A DNA stretch of 64,000 nucleotides, taken from Vanessa cardui (Eukaryota > Arthropoda > Insecta > Lepidoptera > Nymphalidae). A program made the position numbers and the translations under genes. A model generated the notes under the pieces. That model was not told the DNA's origin. It saw nothing but the letters and a program-made list of their open reading frames with translations, and did not search any database. The stretch lies in assembly GCF_905220365.1 (NCBI RefSeq), contig NC_061135.1:141501-205500 (forward strand), written 5' to 3'. This document shows, piece by piece, positions 11,965 to 23,104 of this stretch (within the stretch, counting starts at the first letter, position 1; each line of letters opens with the position of its first letter).

Positions 11965-12060
11965 CCACCAGCCGCATTGAAGTATCGTGGTACAATGAGC
12001 TCCAAATCTTTGCTTCGAAAGGAGAAAACAATGCAGTGAAACGTATACAGGTTGTTATTA
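11965..12060 (+). mobile_element. SINE-A 3' fragment with internal deletion
   Basis: CCACCAGCCGCATTGAAGTA, then CGTGGTACAATGAGCTCCAA and CTTCGAAAGGAGAAAACAAT match the 3' third of SINE-A, but the GGCCTTAGCCCAG block is missing before GCAGTGAAACGTATACAGG and the TTGTTATTA tail. Confidence 0.65.
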
Positions 12061-12861
12061 CTTAAAATCAACAAACGTAAAATTATAGCTTATACAACAC
12101 TAAATAATTACTGAAAAAACCAAACAACGTTTGTGAGAACTAACGCGGCATCAGCAGCTTGTTACGGTGAGTACATAAATAAAATGAATTGGTAACGCTT
12201 TCACTGCGGAACCCTTGCTTTGACGTAATTCATTCTCTTTCGTACCATTCGTTGCTATAATTCGTTTTACTCGAATAAAATATATAATAGGATAATCGGC
12301 CTGTATTTAGCCGTCCGCGTCCGTCACCGCGCGCCGCAAGAAACGAACGTTCGCATACAAATTACACATGAATACGAGTACGGCCGTAAATTAGACCATA
12401 TTTTCGAATAAAACATAGAACGACACGGCATCGGAAAAGGTTCTATTACGGTTATGAATGTAAATTTTATTCCCAGCCGCGTCGGAGGCGGCGTGACGTC
12501 ACGGCCGTTTCGTTAATTAACTTTTCTGTTTAATTTATTGCGATCCGGTTAATAAGGTTCACTTTGAATTGTAATTTATTCGTTGTTCCGAGCTCCTCTT
12601 GGCTTGTTGACAATCAGACGCCGCCTGTGACGGCCGCTTGACCTGCGGCCTGCCATCCGGGTAAACTTTATTGCTGACTCGCATTAAATATCCTACGTAC
12701 TTATTCACATTGATATCTCTCATGTTCCTTCTTTTCACTAATCCTAATAACAATGTTACGTGTGAAAACAAAGTTCAGTATCTATGACGGCGAGCGAAGT
12801 TACAACATTAACAATATTCCTTGTCGATCATATAAGTGCCAGTGTAAATAGAAACGAAAAG
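12061..12861. other. Unique DNA with CG-rich block at about 12295-12510
   Basis: No gene recognised. The 12295-12510 block contains GTCCGCGTCCGTCACCGCGC and a TGACGTCA octamer next to CGGCCG, in otherwise AT-rich DNA. It is a candidate regulatory element by composition and motif only. Confidence 0.35.
12494..12501. promoter_or_regulatory. TGACGTCA (CRE/ATF) octamer
   Basis: Perfect octamer inside a CG-rich unique block (GGCGGCGTGACGTCACGGCC context), which makes it one of the more plausible sites of this set. Confidence 0.3.
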
Positions 12862-12934
12862 TAACAGCCTGTAAATATCCCACTGCAGAGCTGAGGCGTT
12901 CTCTCTTCGTATAGAGGGTTTGGAACTAATTCCA
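12862..12934 (-). mobile_element. SINE-A 3' fragment
   Basis: TAACAGCCTGTAAATATCCC, ACTGCAGAGCTGAGGC and a decayed hairpin arm before GGGTTTGGAACTAATTCC. It is truncated shortly after the hairpin block. Confidence 0.65.
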
Positions 12935-13522
12935 AAACGTTACTTTTTAGGTTCAGGTTCCATTTTGAGGTAGCTTAACGCCATTATTGTAGCTAAATGT
13001 TTCTACATAGAACGGTTCAATATGTACCGAGCTACATACAGTAATTTTATTACTTAATGGATACTAGAATAAACATAAAACTGTTTAATAGTGTTCAACG
13101 AACAATAATAGATGCAATTGTAATATTCATTACAGTAGTGATTAGTTTTAATACTATCGATGTTCACGGAGCGCTATTACCGATAGCGCGCTGAGATCAA
13201 GAAGCTGCAAATGATCAATTCGAAACTACAAGTGTACATAAATTACGTCAGTTAGGAGTTACAATGGCCGCTCTGTCGTTACGGTGAATAACGACTTATA
13301 ATTCAGGCAGTTAATTTTGATAGTTTCTGTTATAATTTGCTTGCCGGGATATTAACTCAACCGAAGTGTGAACATTGTAGATTTATGATAAGAGATGTTG
13401 CGACTTCATTAAAAACCGTGCGAGTCTATTGAAACATACCGACAGTTACTGCCGAGTGCTCTATGATAACTTCGACTGCAAGCTCTCCGAAACATGTCGG
13501 AAAACGTAAGTATAACTAATGA

Positions 13523-13741
13523 AACAACATCACATACATTACTCTGATCCTAATTTAAGTAGCTAAAGCACTTGTTTTATGGAAAATCAGAACTAACGAC
13601 GGTACCACAAACACCCAGACCCAAGGCAACATAGATAACTAATGGTAATCTACATCGACTCGGCCGGGAATCGAACCCGAAACCTCGGAGTGGCGTACCC
13701 ATGAAAACCGGTGTACACACCATTCGACCACGGAGGTCGTC
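13523..13741 (-). mobile_element. SINE-B, near-full-length tRNA-derived SINE
   Basis: On the minus strand it begins GACGACCTCCGTGGTCGAAT, carries a tRNA-type B-box (GGTTCGATTCC) about 55 bp downstream, then ACTCGGCCG...GATGTAGATTACC. It continues through the body (GGGTCTGGGTGTTTGTGGTA, CCGTCGTTAGTTCTGATTTT) and ends TGTATGTGATGTTG. The intact A/B-box spacing and a family shared with five other places in the window support a tRNA-derived SINE rather than a tRNA gene. Confidence 0.85.
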
Positions 13742-14785
13742 TTATAATATAATATATAACAAAACTGAAAGAGTTCCATACTGATGGAATATATACTAAT
13801 TGTAATACTACTTGTAATAATTACTGAATTAGTGTGCCAAGATGTTGAACTCTGGTAAAAGTAATGTTGCATCCATCAAGATATTCTCCTGTTTGATTTC
13901 GGTCACGGTGGCTGATGTTAACAAAACCTTGCATTGCCCAGGCAGGGTTATAACAAGATGCGAATGTGTGAAAAACACACTCCACACGTACGAGAGAGGA
14001 GAGAGTCACAAGGAAAGTCACAGGGTACTTTTTTGCCTAACACATGACAAACAATCCCCTGAAACGCGAGCGCGGCTGCGGGCTACAAATAGTAAAAAAT
14101 AAAACTGAGCTGTACACGTATTATAAAACATGTACGTGAGTGTTTTTGCGACTAAAAATAACGCAACACAATATGACTAGAAAACAAAAATTGTATCACC
14201 AGCTTAATGATACGAGACCAAAAAGCGTTGAGGTCATTAAGAAATGTCATAATGCGTTCGGCCGCTGGCCGGACAACCGCGTCACGACGGGAGATGCAAC
14301 GAGTCGACAGCCTCGCCGCAAACGCCACTCGAGTTTTATTAATAAAGTCATTTCTCGAATAATAATAATATTTATAATAAAATAAAACCAAATCATCTTT
14401 CAACTTGAATAAAGATTCATTTTTGACCCATAATTTTACAATATTGAATTTGATGTAGAGCTTCCACCGATTTTAGTATTGAGTAGTATTTTCCGCAATT
14501 TAGTAACTTAGAAAATATTAATAAATATTCGCTCAAAATTGTAAAATAATTTGTATGAAAGTTAATAAATGCTATTTCTTATTGGTGAGATACTAGCATT
14601 TCTACGTTGGTCAAAATTCGACCATCAATCATCTCAACAAAAATATGACTCCATTTTATCTTTTACATTTACTTCAATAGGAAGTCCCCGAGATGTGTTC
14701 TTAATTTTAAACCAGTGTCTCGTATCGTTTCTTGTAGAGGGATCTCTTTGATTAAGTACGAAGCATAAAATAATTCAATGTGATA
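13742..14785. other. Unique DNA with overlapping ORFs on both strands
   Basis: Plus-strand ORFs at 13842-14102 (86 codons, starting in the SINE-B flank) and 14140-14385 (81 codons) overlap minus-strand ORFs of similar length, so neither is favoured as coding. The 14225-14340 part is GC-richer (GCCGCTGGCCGGACAACCGC), resembling the other candidate regulatory blocks. Confidence 0.3.
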
Positions 14786-14789
14786 TTAA
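14786..14789. repeat. TTAA target-site duplication, left
   Basis: TTAA directly outside the left inverted repeat of the piggyBac-type element; paired with 16092-16095. Confidence 0.8.
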
Positions 14790-16091
14790 CCCTTCGGGTG
14801 CCTGGTGGGTAAAACTTACATGGCGTGCCTGGTGGGTCTGTGGGACCCGGTAACGAAATGCTTGTTTTTTTACTTATTTTATTAGTCAGAACGCAAATAA
14901 TGTGTTTATATTTATTTTAGAGCTGTTTAGCTATATGAATGAAAAATAAAATTAAACTAAAGTTCTTCTACAAATTTATATTAAAAAAAATTAAAAAGTC
15001 TCTAATTTTACGTAATAAAAATAAACACTTACGTTTAAATCGACAATATTAAATTTTTTAATTGAGGTCAACAATCAAACTTTATATTAATTTAAGGCAC
15101 TAATTAATCAACTTACAAACTTTTATATTTTGATATAAAAGTAACAAAGGTATTGCATGTAACTAATCTGTATTTAAGTGACAATTTTCACAATCAAAAA
15201 TTTCGTGTTCCAAGGAAATATGACTTGAGCAAGACACATAGATGTATTTAGACTTGTGATCTTTTTGGTTAGGACATACATAACAACACTTTTTCGTACC
15301 AGCATTATGTTTTTTGGGTGGTGGCTCGGAGGGTTACCCTAAATGAGAGCTGATTCTCTTACGTAAAGTAAGATAAGATTTTGCATCTTACAACTATTAC
15401 GTCGTTCAGTCTGATGTAGAGCAGTATGCCCATTTTTTTATAAAGTTCCTTCTAGTATCCGAATTGTTTAACATATGAATAGCTTTTGCGTTTATGCCAG
15501 TAGTGTTGAGAATCCAGAAATAATAATCAAGGGCTTTATATATTGATCTGTGACCAAAATTACTTAATGGCTGGGACATATAAATCACTTTTGATGGTTG
15601 TATATATGATATCCCTGTTATTTGGTTCGTTATAGACTTTTACTTCTTCCTTGTCAACATCAGAATTATGTATCTGACTCATCTTCACTTTCATCAAAAA
15701 CTACATCCTGATCTTCATTTTCTTCAAAATTTCTCTCTAAAGCTTGGCGAATTTCATCATTTATTAATCGCCCAGTCATTATAACTGCATCACTATTTTT
15801 TCCATAAATAATTTACCACCTAATATAAATTAAAGAGACCAAACAAAAATAATAGCTTAAAGATTCAAAGTTACGCCGTGTGCCTGGTCGGGTCCCTGAG
15901 ACCCGAGCGCACACAAAATGCGTGTTGTTCGGATGGGTGTACGTTGTGGTAAGCGGGAGAGTAGTCAAAATAGCCGTTAGTTTGTATCGCGAAGCTACTC
16001 GGGAGTGCAGCGGGTTTGCTACAAAAATTTAAAAGTTATCGTTGATTTTATGAAGTGACGGGTCTGTCAGACCCACCAGGCACCCGAAGGG
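14790..16091 (-). mobile_element. piggyBac-type DNA transposon, internally deleted
   Basis: A 1302-bp element is bounded on both sides by TTAA (14786-14789 and 16092-16095), the canonical piggyBac target duplication. The terminal inverted repeats are CCCTTCGGGTGCCTGGTGGG on the left and its reverse complement on the right. Subterminal GGGTCT...GACCC palindromes occur at 14834-14848, 15890-15904 and 16060-16074. The minus strand keeps an acidic N-terminal transposase piece and the C-terminal part with a cysteine-rich zinc-binding tail, while the catalytic core between them is gone. It is therefore a non-autonomous derivative that kept its ends. The state of decay suggests an old insertion. Confidence 0.85.
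15163..15810 (-). pseudogene. piggyBac transposase remnant (N- and C-terminal pieces, core missing)
   Basis: Near 15770 on the minus strand a frame reads MTGRLINDEIRQALERNFEE and continues with an Asp/Glu-rich run, the usual acidic N-terminus of piggyBac transposases. It ends in a stop after about 40 codons. The frame at 15588-15406 (MSQPLSNFGHRSIYKALDYY...) matches the C-terminal helical part just before the cysteine-rich domain. After a frame change, a third piece ends at a TAG at 15165-15163. It carries the pattern C-C-x2-C, then C, H, H, C-x2-C-H, as in the piggyBac C-terminal zinc-binding domain. The Asp-based catalytic core is absent, so no active enzyme can be made. Confidence 0.75.
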
Positions 16092-16095
16092 TTAA
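16092..16095. repeat. TTAA target-site duplication, right
   Basis: TTAA directly outside the right inverted repeat of the piggyBac-type element; paired with 14786-14789. Confidence 0.8.
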
Positions 16096-16119
16096 ATATA
16101 AATACATTAAACGTTTTTT

Positions 16120-16250
16120 TAAATATTGGCAACATCACATACATTACTCTGAACCCATTGTATGTAGCTAAAGCACTTCTGTTATGGATAATCAGAAGTA
16201 ACGACGCTACCACAAACACCGACCCAAGACAACATAGAAAGCTAATGATA
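16120..16250 (-). mobile_element. SINE-B 3' part, 5'-truncated
   Basis: Minus-oriented body and end of SINE-B (AACATCACATACATTACTCT, CAGAAGTAACGACGCTACCA, then CAAGACAACATAGAAAGCTA). The tRNA-like head is missing. It starts about 30 bp beyond the piggyBac right end and keeps the AAATATT tail seen next to the copies at 19376 and 57220. Confidence 0.75.
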
Positions 16251-17699
16251 TAAAATACAGTATCATGAGTCTACATACAAACATTATTATACACTTATCA
16301 TTAAGCACGTGTAATGGGTGCGAAAAGAGAAGCGTTTAGTACGCTGCCAAAATTACATAGTAATGGTCATAAGGGAGCAATTTAGCCATTTATTTACATA
16401 CAGCGCGTTTTCAGCGGCCGACAATTTACAGATGAAACGAACGGCAACGCTGGACGTGTCTGAGCATACCGCGCGCCATTGCGCCACTTCGCCCGTGGAA
16501 TAACAACTACTTGTTTGATACTTTTAGTTAATATAAATTGTATGTATATAAAACTGCATGCCAGAAATATATTGACTTGGGATGACTTTTTTAGCATATG
16601 TTTATAAAACTATTGATTAAACTGTTTGATATACTGATTTTTATCTGACTTCAAAATGTGTAGGAATATCAATTTGGATTTCGTTATGTTTGGATATTAT
16701 GTACCACCAGCTAATGTGAATATAAACGAGTCGATGTTGGCCAATCACCATCCCTCCTGGATCCTCTTTTTCAAGTCATCATAAATAGCAGGATGATTTC
16801 AATGTTGATTTTACAGAAAACATAAATTGTATATTTTTGAAAAAGCACGAAAATCTCCGGGAGTCGTTACTTGCGTCTCTTACCAAAAAACATAAGAGTA
16901 ATAAAAGATCAAACATTTAAGTGACGTCACAGCAAAGCTACTACTAGTTGCGTAAAACATGAAAAAATTCTTTATTCAGCGTAATTATAGATGGTAATAT
17001 TTTTGATAAAACAGTTCGTAACTATCTTAATGCTAGGCAAACGCCTATGAAACATTACACATTTTAAATACAGATTTGGAGATAAATCCGGCTCTTCTCT
17101 ATGTTACTAACAATTAGCACCCAAACATATTAATTAATTCTCATGAATAAGTAGCTTACAAGAAGCTTCCCGTGTTTATATGCACAATGTATGACGTAAG
17201 GAGAGCATGCACGCGGCAGGTGCTCCCGCTGTGCAATCGCTGTGCATCCGTCAGACTGTGTACATTTACATACCAATTATTCATAAACATAAAATCTTGG
17301 AAAACGTTGTTTCCTAAGAGAATTGTTGAGATTTACTGGTCGTTAACAAACAAATATTCAGAGAGCCACGTAGCGGTGCTACGAACCTGTGTATTATGTC
17401 ATAACAAATTCGATTATTTTAATAAAAACAATTTAACTTATAACAACATGTTTGACTTAGCAAAGTCACATTATTATCAAACATTCTGTCAGAGCATTTT
17501 TAATGTAATATATATGATCTAATATATAATAAAGATATTTTTGTTAGTAATTAAGGTTACAATAAAATACTGCACTTAATAATAAGCCTGCTACTAAAAA
17601 AACTTAAATTTATAAATAAAAAGAATTAACAAAAACGACAAAATATTAAATGCAATGATTGTCAGATGATAAATCTATTCAACATTAATTAAAAACTAA
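16251..17699. other. Unique AT-rich DNA
   Basis: No repeat recognised. The 116-codon plus-strand ORF at 17172-17522 is the longest here. It is rich in Asn, Tyr, Phe and Cys, has no recognisable domain or splice context, and its second half is AT-rich like the surroundings, so I do not call it a gene. A TGACGTCA octamer lies at 16922-16929. Confidence 0.3.
16922..16929. promoter_or_regulatory. TGACGTCA (CRE/ATF) octamer
   Basis: Perfect palindromic octamer in an AT-rich unique stretch; isolated motif. Confidence 0.2.
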
Positions 17700-17882
17700 A
17701 AACTACCACCCGTTTGAAAAAGACCTGAGGAGAATCGTCGAAAGAAACTTAGCGGATTTTCCGTTATTTTGTAATTTTTACTTTTCTTGGGAAAATTTAC
17801 CTTAAATAAATTTAGTAAATAATAATAGTCTTGGTACGTATAAGAACCTACTTGAATAAAAAAATGTCTTTGATTTTAGTCA
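17700..17882. mobile_element. Degraded non-LTR retrotransposon 3' end
   Basis: ACTACCACCCGTTTGAAAAA, then GACCTGAGGAGAATCGTCGA and AAGAAACTTAGCGG match the minus-oriented tail block at about 36010-36065 (GACCTGAGAAGAACCGGCGA). A plus-looking CCTACTTGAATAAA...TTTGATTTT tail follows at about 17848-17880. Two decayed tails may abut, so no strand is given. Confidence 0.5.
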
Positions 17883-19375
17883 CACCGGCAACAATATATT
17901 GAATACTTAATACAATTTGGGGCTTAAAATTTATGTAGTTACGTTGACATAATAGCAATATTATCGACTCTGACAGGAATATCTATTGTGGCGTTAAATG
18001 CCGTAAAATGGTTTTCCGTGAGAACAAAGAACAAAGAAGTTTTATGGAAAAGTATAAACTATTGAATGATTTCCAATTAATATCTCATCAATATGTATTA
18101 CGGTAACGGGGTTATAAAGAGCTAACGGCGCTTTAATCTCCGGAGCAACTCAGGTATAATATGCATTATACGCGGGTACACTGCATGGAAATAAATTAAC
18201 ATATTATAATATATTATACAGCGCATATATTACAGGACGACTATCGCAAGCGCGCTCGCTGTACAGGCGGCCACCGAGTTTGCTAAAGACGTGAGTTATG
18301 GCGACTTGTGATTATATACGACATCGGTGCGCATCGGATTTGCTTGACAAACTGTTTGTTTGACCACATTAGTGCCCGACACGATAAAATTGCACATACA
18401 CGAGTACTCTACTGCATTTTTAATGCAACTGATAAACAACCCGCCTCAATAAGAATGCGAAAAATTTTCATCACGTGAAAAATGATATTTAAACAAAGGA
18501 AATAATTAATTATTTAACGGTACACACTATATTTAATATTTGACTTACCTAGATGTGTATAAAATCTTTATATGCCGAGTTTTCTGTATGTTCTATTTCG
18601 GTATAATATGAAAAACAAACACCAAAAATAAATGCTTAAGTTTGCCCTTAATACCGGAATTAAAAGCAATAAAAATCTTCTATAAACGAGCTCAAACTTG
18701 TAATGGACGAATTATGTTCTACTTCTTCAACAAGTACGGTTAAAACAAAATGAAATAAAACATTGAGAATACGTTGCGAAAATACATTGGAATTCTTCGC
18801 CGAAGACTGTACAGTGTCGTAAATGCGCTTATGAATTTCATCAAAGCGCTTACTCAGTGTCGCGAAGTTTTTCACTTACGTATAGATCCGATGCTTTCCA
18901 GCGATAAAATCGCTTTCTCGCGCTTCGCACGTGTTCAGACAATATTAAAGTTTTAAAAGATCGCCCTCTGTTGTTACGACTTCTGTATAAAATGAATTCA
19001 GCATTTTATTATAACCGCTGACAATAAATTGAACGAGTCAATAAGGCTTGTGCAATTTGTTTATATGGAAGTAATTGAAACTCTAGGTATGTATCTGTAA
19101 GCGAAAACACTTAGACAAATAATTGCGAATAGTTAATCGATACATCAATGTGTACATTAATCGCTTCATTACGCACGAAACTGCGTCTAACGGAGTACCA
19201 TTAGCGCGATCACTGCGTCGTGTGACGTCGCAGCTCACAAACTATTTATTTATTAAATAATCTGTTGTTCTCATTTTAGTGTTTTGAGTGACTTAATTGG
19301 ATTCACATGTCCTGAAGCTGAGACATCTCGGCTTTAATCGTTTTTGTTATTCGTCTAAATATAAAAATAAATTTA
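17883..19375. other. Unique DNA
   Basis: No gene or repeat recognised. GC-richer patches lie at about 18235-18330 and 18770-18930. The second has opposite-strand ORFs (18660-18875 minus, 18774-18956 plus) without family features. Confidence 0.3.
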
Positions 19376-19600
19376 AATATTGGACAACGTCACATACATT
19401 ACTCTGATCCCAATGTAAGTAGCTAAAGAACTTGTGTTATGGAATATCAGAAGCAACGACGGTACCACAAATACTCAGACTCAAGACAAGAAAGAAAACT
19501 AATGAACATTTTCTAAATCGACTCGGCTGTGAATTGAACCCGGGACTTAGGCGTCGAGAGGCGAAAACGGTGTGCACACTACTCGACCACAGAGATTGTC
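19376..19600 (-). mobile_element. SINE-B, near-full-length, diverged
   Basis: Same architecture as 13523-13741 but with more mismatches: the head reads GACAATCTCTGTGGTCGAGT on the minus strand and the B-box GGTTCAATTC is changed at one position. The tail shows ATATTTAAAT, as in other copies. Probably an older copy. Confidence 0.8.
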
Positions 19601-20849
19601 AAAACGTTTCACTTGCAACTGTTCCGCTAATTCTAATTTGAACAATGAATGTGTTCATTTCGCTCCGCCCTGCGCCCGGACGCCACGGCCAATACCTCGG
19701 TCTAGGCTCGCTCGCACCTTGTTGTGACACGAGGGACAGAGGACGCTTACACGCATTGTCTGTGCACCCTACAACGGGAACTGACCTCTGGAGTGCCTCA
19801 CTGTGGCGGACTGAATAGAAACCTTCCGTTATAAACTGAACTTGTATACTGTATTGGTAAAGGAATATCTATTTAAGGCACAGAAATCGACTTACATTTT
19901 CTTTGTTTAATATTTTAAATATTTTTTTGGAACCCATGGAAAACTTTATATAAGTAAGACGTTGTTGAATTAGAAGCGCTATATTAATATTGCGTACAAA
20001 AAGAGAAAAACATGGCGTCGTGTATAATAAATATAATGAGTTATCATTGATTTGACGTCACAAAGTTGACTTTAGATATATAAAACAAAATAAAGGTAGT
20101 AAACCATTTGAATACATAAATAACAATTTACAAAAAACTACACAAATGGAATAACACAAAAATACTATTAAAATGTCTACATGCCTGCGAAAAATGTATT
20201 TCAGCCGGCGCCATCAATTCTAAAACACAGGCCTGATATAAAGATTCATGATTCATAAAAAACAAACGAGGTACAAAAATGCTCTTCGCACATAGTCGTG
20301 TGTACGGTTAGCACGGCGGGATTTGGGCACGTCGGGCGGGTTCCGGAGCGGAGTGGGCCGGGACCGTCAGCGGACGATGATTTATTGTATAACAATGTTT
20401 CTATTGTGCTATTGATATAAATTACAGAACAATGCTCGTTATTATCACTCTAGTTTGTTTTGAGAAGTAATTGATCCATATCTTTAGATTTTATTTTTGA
20501 TTACAAATTAAATGTAAAATAAATCTGTCGTGAATATTAGCTAGCGACCCACCCTAACTGCGCACGGTCGGAATACTGATATTAAATATACTACACAGTT
20601 TGGTTATTTATGACATAACAGAAACTTCTAAAACAATAAGTGTTTCTTTACTATATTGTCCATGTATTATATTCAAAAACCTACCTCTCGAATCACTTAA
20701 TCTATTAAAAAAAAGATCTAAGCTTAAAAAGGGGCAGACAGCGGTAAGCGACTTTGCTTGTAGTTCCCATAGACTTTGTCGCTGTAAGAAATATTGAACA
20801 TTCTTTATTATCTACATCAATCTTGAGCACTAATTGTATATATACCTAC
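19601..20849. other. Unique DNA with GC-rich blocks at about 19655-19815 and 20285-20385
   Basis: No coding feature is convincing. The blocks contain GCTCCGCCCTGCGCCCGGAC and GTCGGGCGGGTTCCGGAGCG, which contrast sharply with the AT-rich neighbourhood. One TGACGTCA octamer lies at 20053-20060. Candidate conserved regulatory DNA by composition. Confidence 0.35.
20053..20060. promoter_or_regulatory. TGACGTCA (CRE/ATF) octamer
   Basis: Perfect octamer in AT-rich context between two GC-rich blocks. Confidence 0.2.
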
Positions 20850-21000
20850 CTGTAAATACACCTTATCACTCACCCTTCAAGCTGGGACAAAGCAATACTC
20901 AGTAGTAATATAATTTAGTAACAGAATAAGTGATAGATGGTTGGTACCTGCCCAGACAGGCTGTCCTACAGAAACAAAGCCCTACTACAGCAAATACGTC
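20850..21000 (-). mobile_element. Repeat R, 5' portion in minus orientation
   Basis: CACTCACCCTTCAAGCTGGG, ACAAAGCAATACTCAGTA, GGTTGGTACCTGCCCAGACA and AAAGCCCTACTACAG occur in repeat R order. Neighbouring SINE-A and SINE-C pieces make 20.85-21.70 kb a repeat cluster. Confidence 0.65.
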
Positions 21001-21149
21001 GAATCGACATAACGTTTATAACGAACCTTCGTAATATTATTATACTCCTAAATAGAGGACCATCGTCTGTGTATCTGCTTACTGATCGTGAAATTTCCGA
21101 AAGATTTCTTTCAAATAGAATTGACGTACTTACACAATATAACATTGTG

Positions 21150-21302
21150 TGATACACACGCGGCATAATTCGTTGAAATTAGTCACATGCAGGTTTCCTC
21201 ACGACGTTTTCCTTCCCTGCCGAGATCGAGATGAATTATAAGCACAAATTAAGCTCAAGAAAATTCAGTGGTGCTTCTAATCATTGAGCCATCTCGCTTC
21301 TC
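21150..21302 (-). mobile_element. SINE-A 5' half with deleted B-box
   Basis: Reads minus: a GAGATGGCTCAATGATTAGA-like head, then directly AGCACCACTGAATTTT, then the body to GAAATTAGTCACATGCAGG. The stretch between A-box and AGCACCAC, including the B-box, is missing, and so is the 3' half. It could not direct Pol III transcription. Confidence 0.7.
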
Positions 21303-21384
21303 ATGTTTCGTATATCATCATCACATATATAAAAAATAAAATCTGGACTCAAAGAGAAGATGGATCTATATAATAATACTACAT

Positions 21385-21700
21385 AGATCTCGTTGGTCTA
21401 GTAAGGCCGCTGATTACGAGGCCCTGGGTTCAAGCTGCCAGCGCGGGCCCATAAAAAGTTATTAGCTGTTTCTAATGAAAAAATTTCAATAGCAATACGG
21501 AGTCTAGTAGTATGTTTACACGTATAGTCATTGGTCTTGCGCCTGAACCCTTTCCAGTCGAAATTGCCGTCTTATCGGATTATAAGAGAGGGGATAGACA
21601 ATGTATCTGTATCTGTGTTTGCTCACACTCACACACGTACACATCTTGAGTACATTAGTCTCCCTTGAGATTGTGTGAGTCGACCTAGACATCATCATAT
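21385..21700 (+). mobile_element. SINE-C, tRNA-derived SINE
   Basis: tRNA-like head with TCGTTGGTCTAGTAAGGCCG, GCTGATTACGAGG and a decayed B-box (GGGTTCAAGCTGCCAG). It is followed by AAAAAGTTATTAGC, CCTTTCCAGTCGAAATTGCC, TTATCGGATTATAAGAGAGG, a CA-rich stretch and a CATCATCAT end. The family differs from SINE-A and SINE-B, and this is the only copy noticed here. Confidence 0.7.
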
Positions 21701-23104
21701 AACCCATTTATATTATTCATTTTATTATACATAAATTACTATTACCTTAAATAAGAAGTATTACCATTTTGTGCTATATGGAAAAAAAAATCGTAAATTA
21801 AATTTTTTGTTAGTTGATTGTAATGACATAAAAAATACAACCTCTTCTTAAATACTGAAGTCATGTGGTCAAATTAGTATTTATTTTATTTTATTCACTG
21901 ACTTATGCGTGTGGTACAATGACATCGTTTATTAAACTCAGCCAGTATTTCAAACTAAATAGTCCACATCCCGAGGAAGCGCTAAGAAGTTAATCCTAAG
22001 CATCGAGCAAGTTAAACACCTTTCACTGCGGATTATCCGCAACAACACTAGACTAACAACCAACTTAACGAGTACTCGCGTTCACTTAATTTGGAAACGA
22101 AGCCGTTACGGAGGGCCCGGCGGAAGAAAACACAAAGTAAAATTATTCGGAACGCGCGAAAACAACGCACATTAAAACTTTGGATTGTAAACGGCGCCAT
22201 TGCATAAATTATGGCTCAGAAAGTTGTTCAGGATCAAACAATCAAAGAGACGTGACGTGAGAGGAATGGGGACGACACGACGCCCGCTCGCGCCGAGGGT
22301 GAAGCCTCTTTGGTCCCCGCGTGTCGCCATTGTTGTCTCCTGTGCTAACCGCTGGGGATGCTCCCGCTGCGATGTTTTCATTTAACACATTTCAAATATC
22401 AACCCTATGTGTACACGTAGATAATACTTCAATGGGTGTCTGTGATGGAATCCATTATAAAAATGTAGCATGGATGTAATTTAAAAATGGAATGAAGTAT
22501 TTTTATAAAACGATAAATGTATGACAAAATAGTTATTTACATTTGCAAAATTGCAAATATTATTACATAGTTGATAACACTATTCTAGGTTTAAGATAAG
22601 AAAGGTACGCAGTGACGTCAAATTCATCGTCTTCCATTTTATAACTTGCGTATACAATCAACATTACTCATATATAATGTTTATATAATGGAACGATGAC
22701 ATTGAATATACTAAACATAATATTGAAATATCACATATTATGCTGTCATAATATTTATACAAAACTATTTTATTTACAGATGAATACTTTAAAAAATTCC
22801 CAAGCCAATACTTTATCAATCTTCATATTTGCGGGAGCGTCACGACTAAGCTCGTAAATAACAGAAGTAAATTGTCTCGATAATAACTTGTATCAGTCCG
22901 TCTGGATGTACGACAATAACTCATAAGCTCGGCTTAGGAAGATAAGCCTGATAACAAAGTTTGTCGACGACGTTGTAATCCAGTCACAAGTACAAATCAC
23001 TTGTGTTTATCAATGTGTTTATGTTAAATAAATCTGCCTATAATATTTTAATTACATTATTCGTAGTATTCACTTTTCTAATAAAATGTTCTCCAATTAA
23101 TTTT
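21701..23104. other. Unique DNA with GC-rich block at about 22090-22380
   Basis: No gene recognised. The 22090-22380 block has opposing ORFs on both strands (22172-22381 minus, 22200-22385 plus), the usual by-product of GC-rich non-coding DNA. One TGACGTCA octamer at 22613-22620. Confidence 0.3.
22613..22620. promoter_or_regulatory. TGACGTCA (CRE/ATF) octamer
   Basis: Perfect octamer in AT-rich context, about 230 bp right of a GC-rich block. Confidence 0.2.

Noticed and set aside
17172..17522. 116-codon plus-strand ORF
   Set aside because: No recognisable domain, mixed Cys/Asn/Tyr composition with an AT-driven second half, and no supporting splice or promoter signals.
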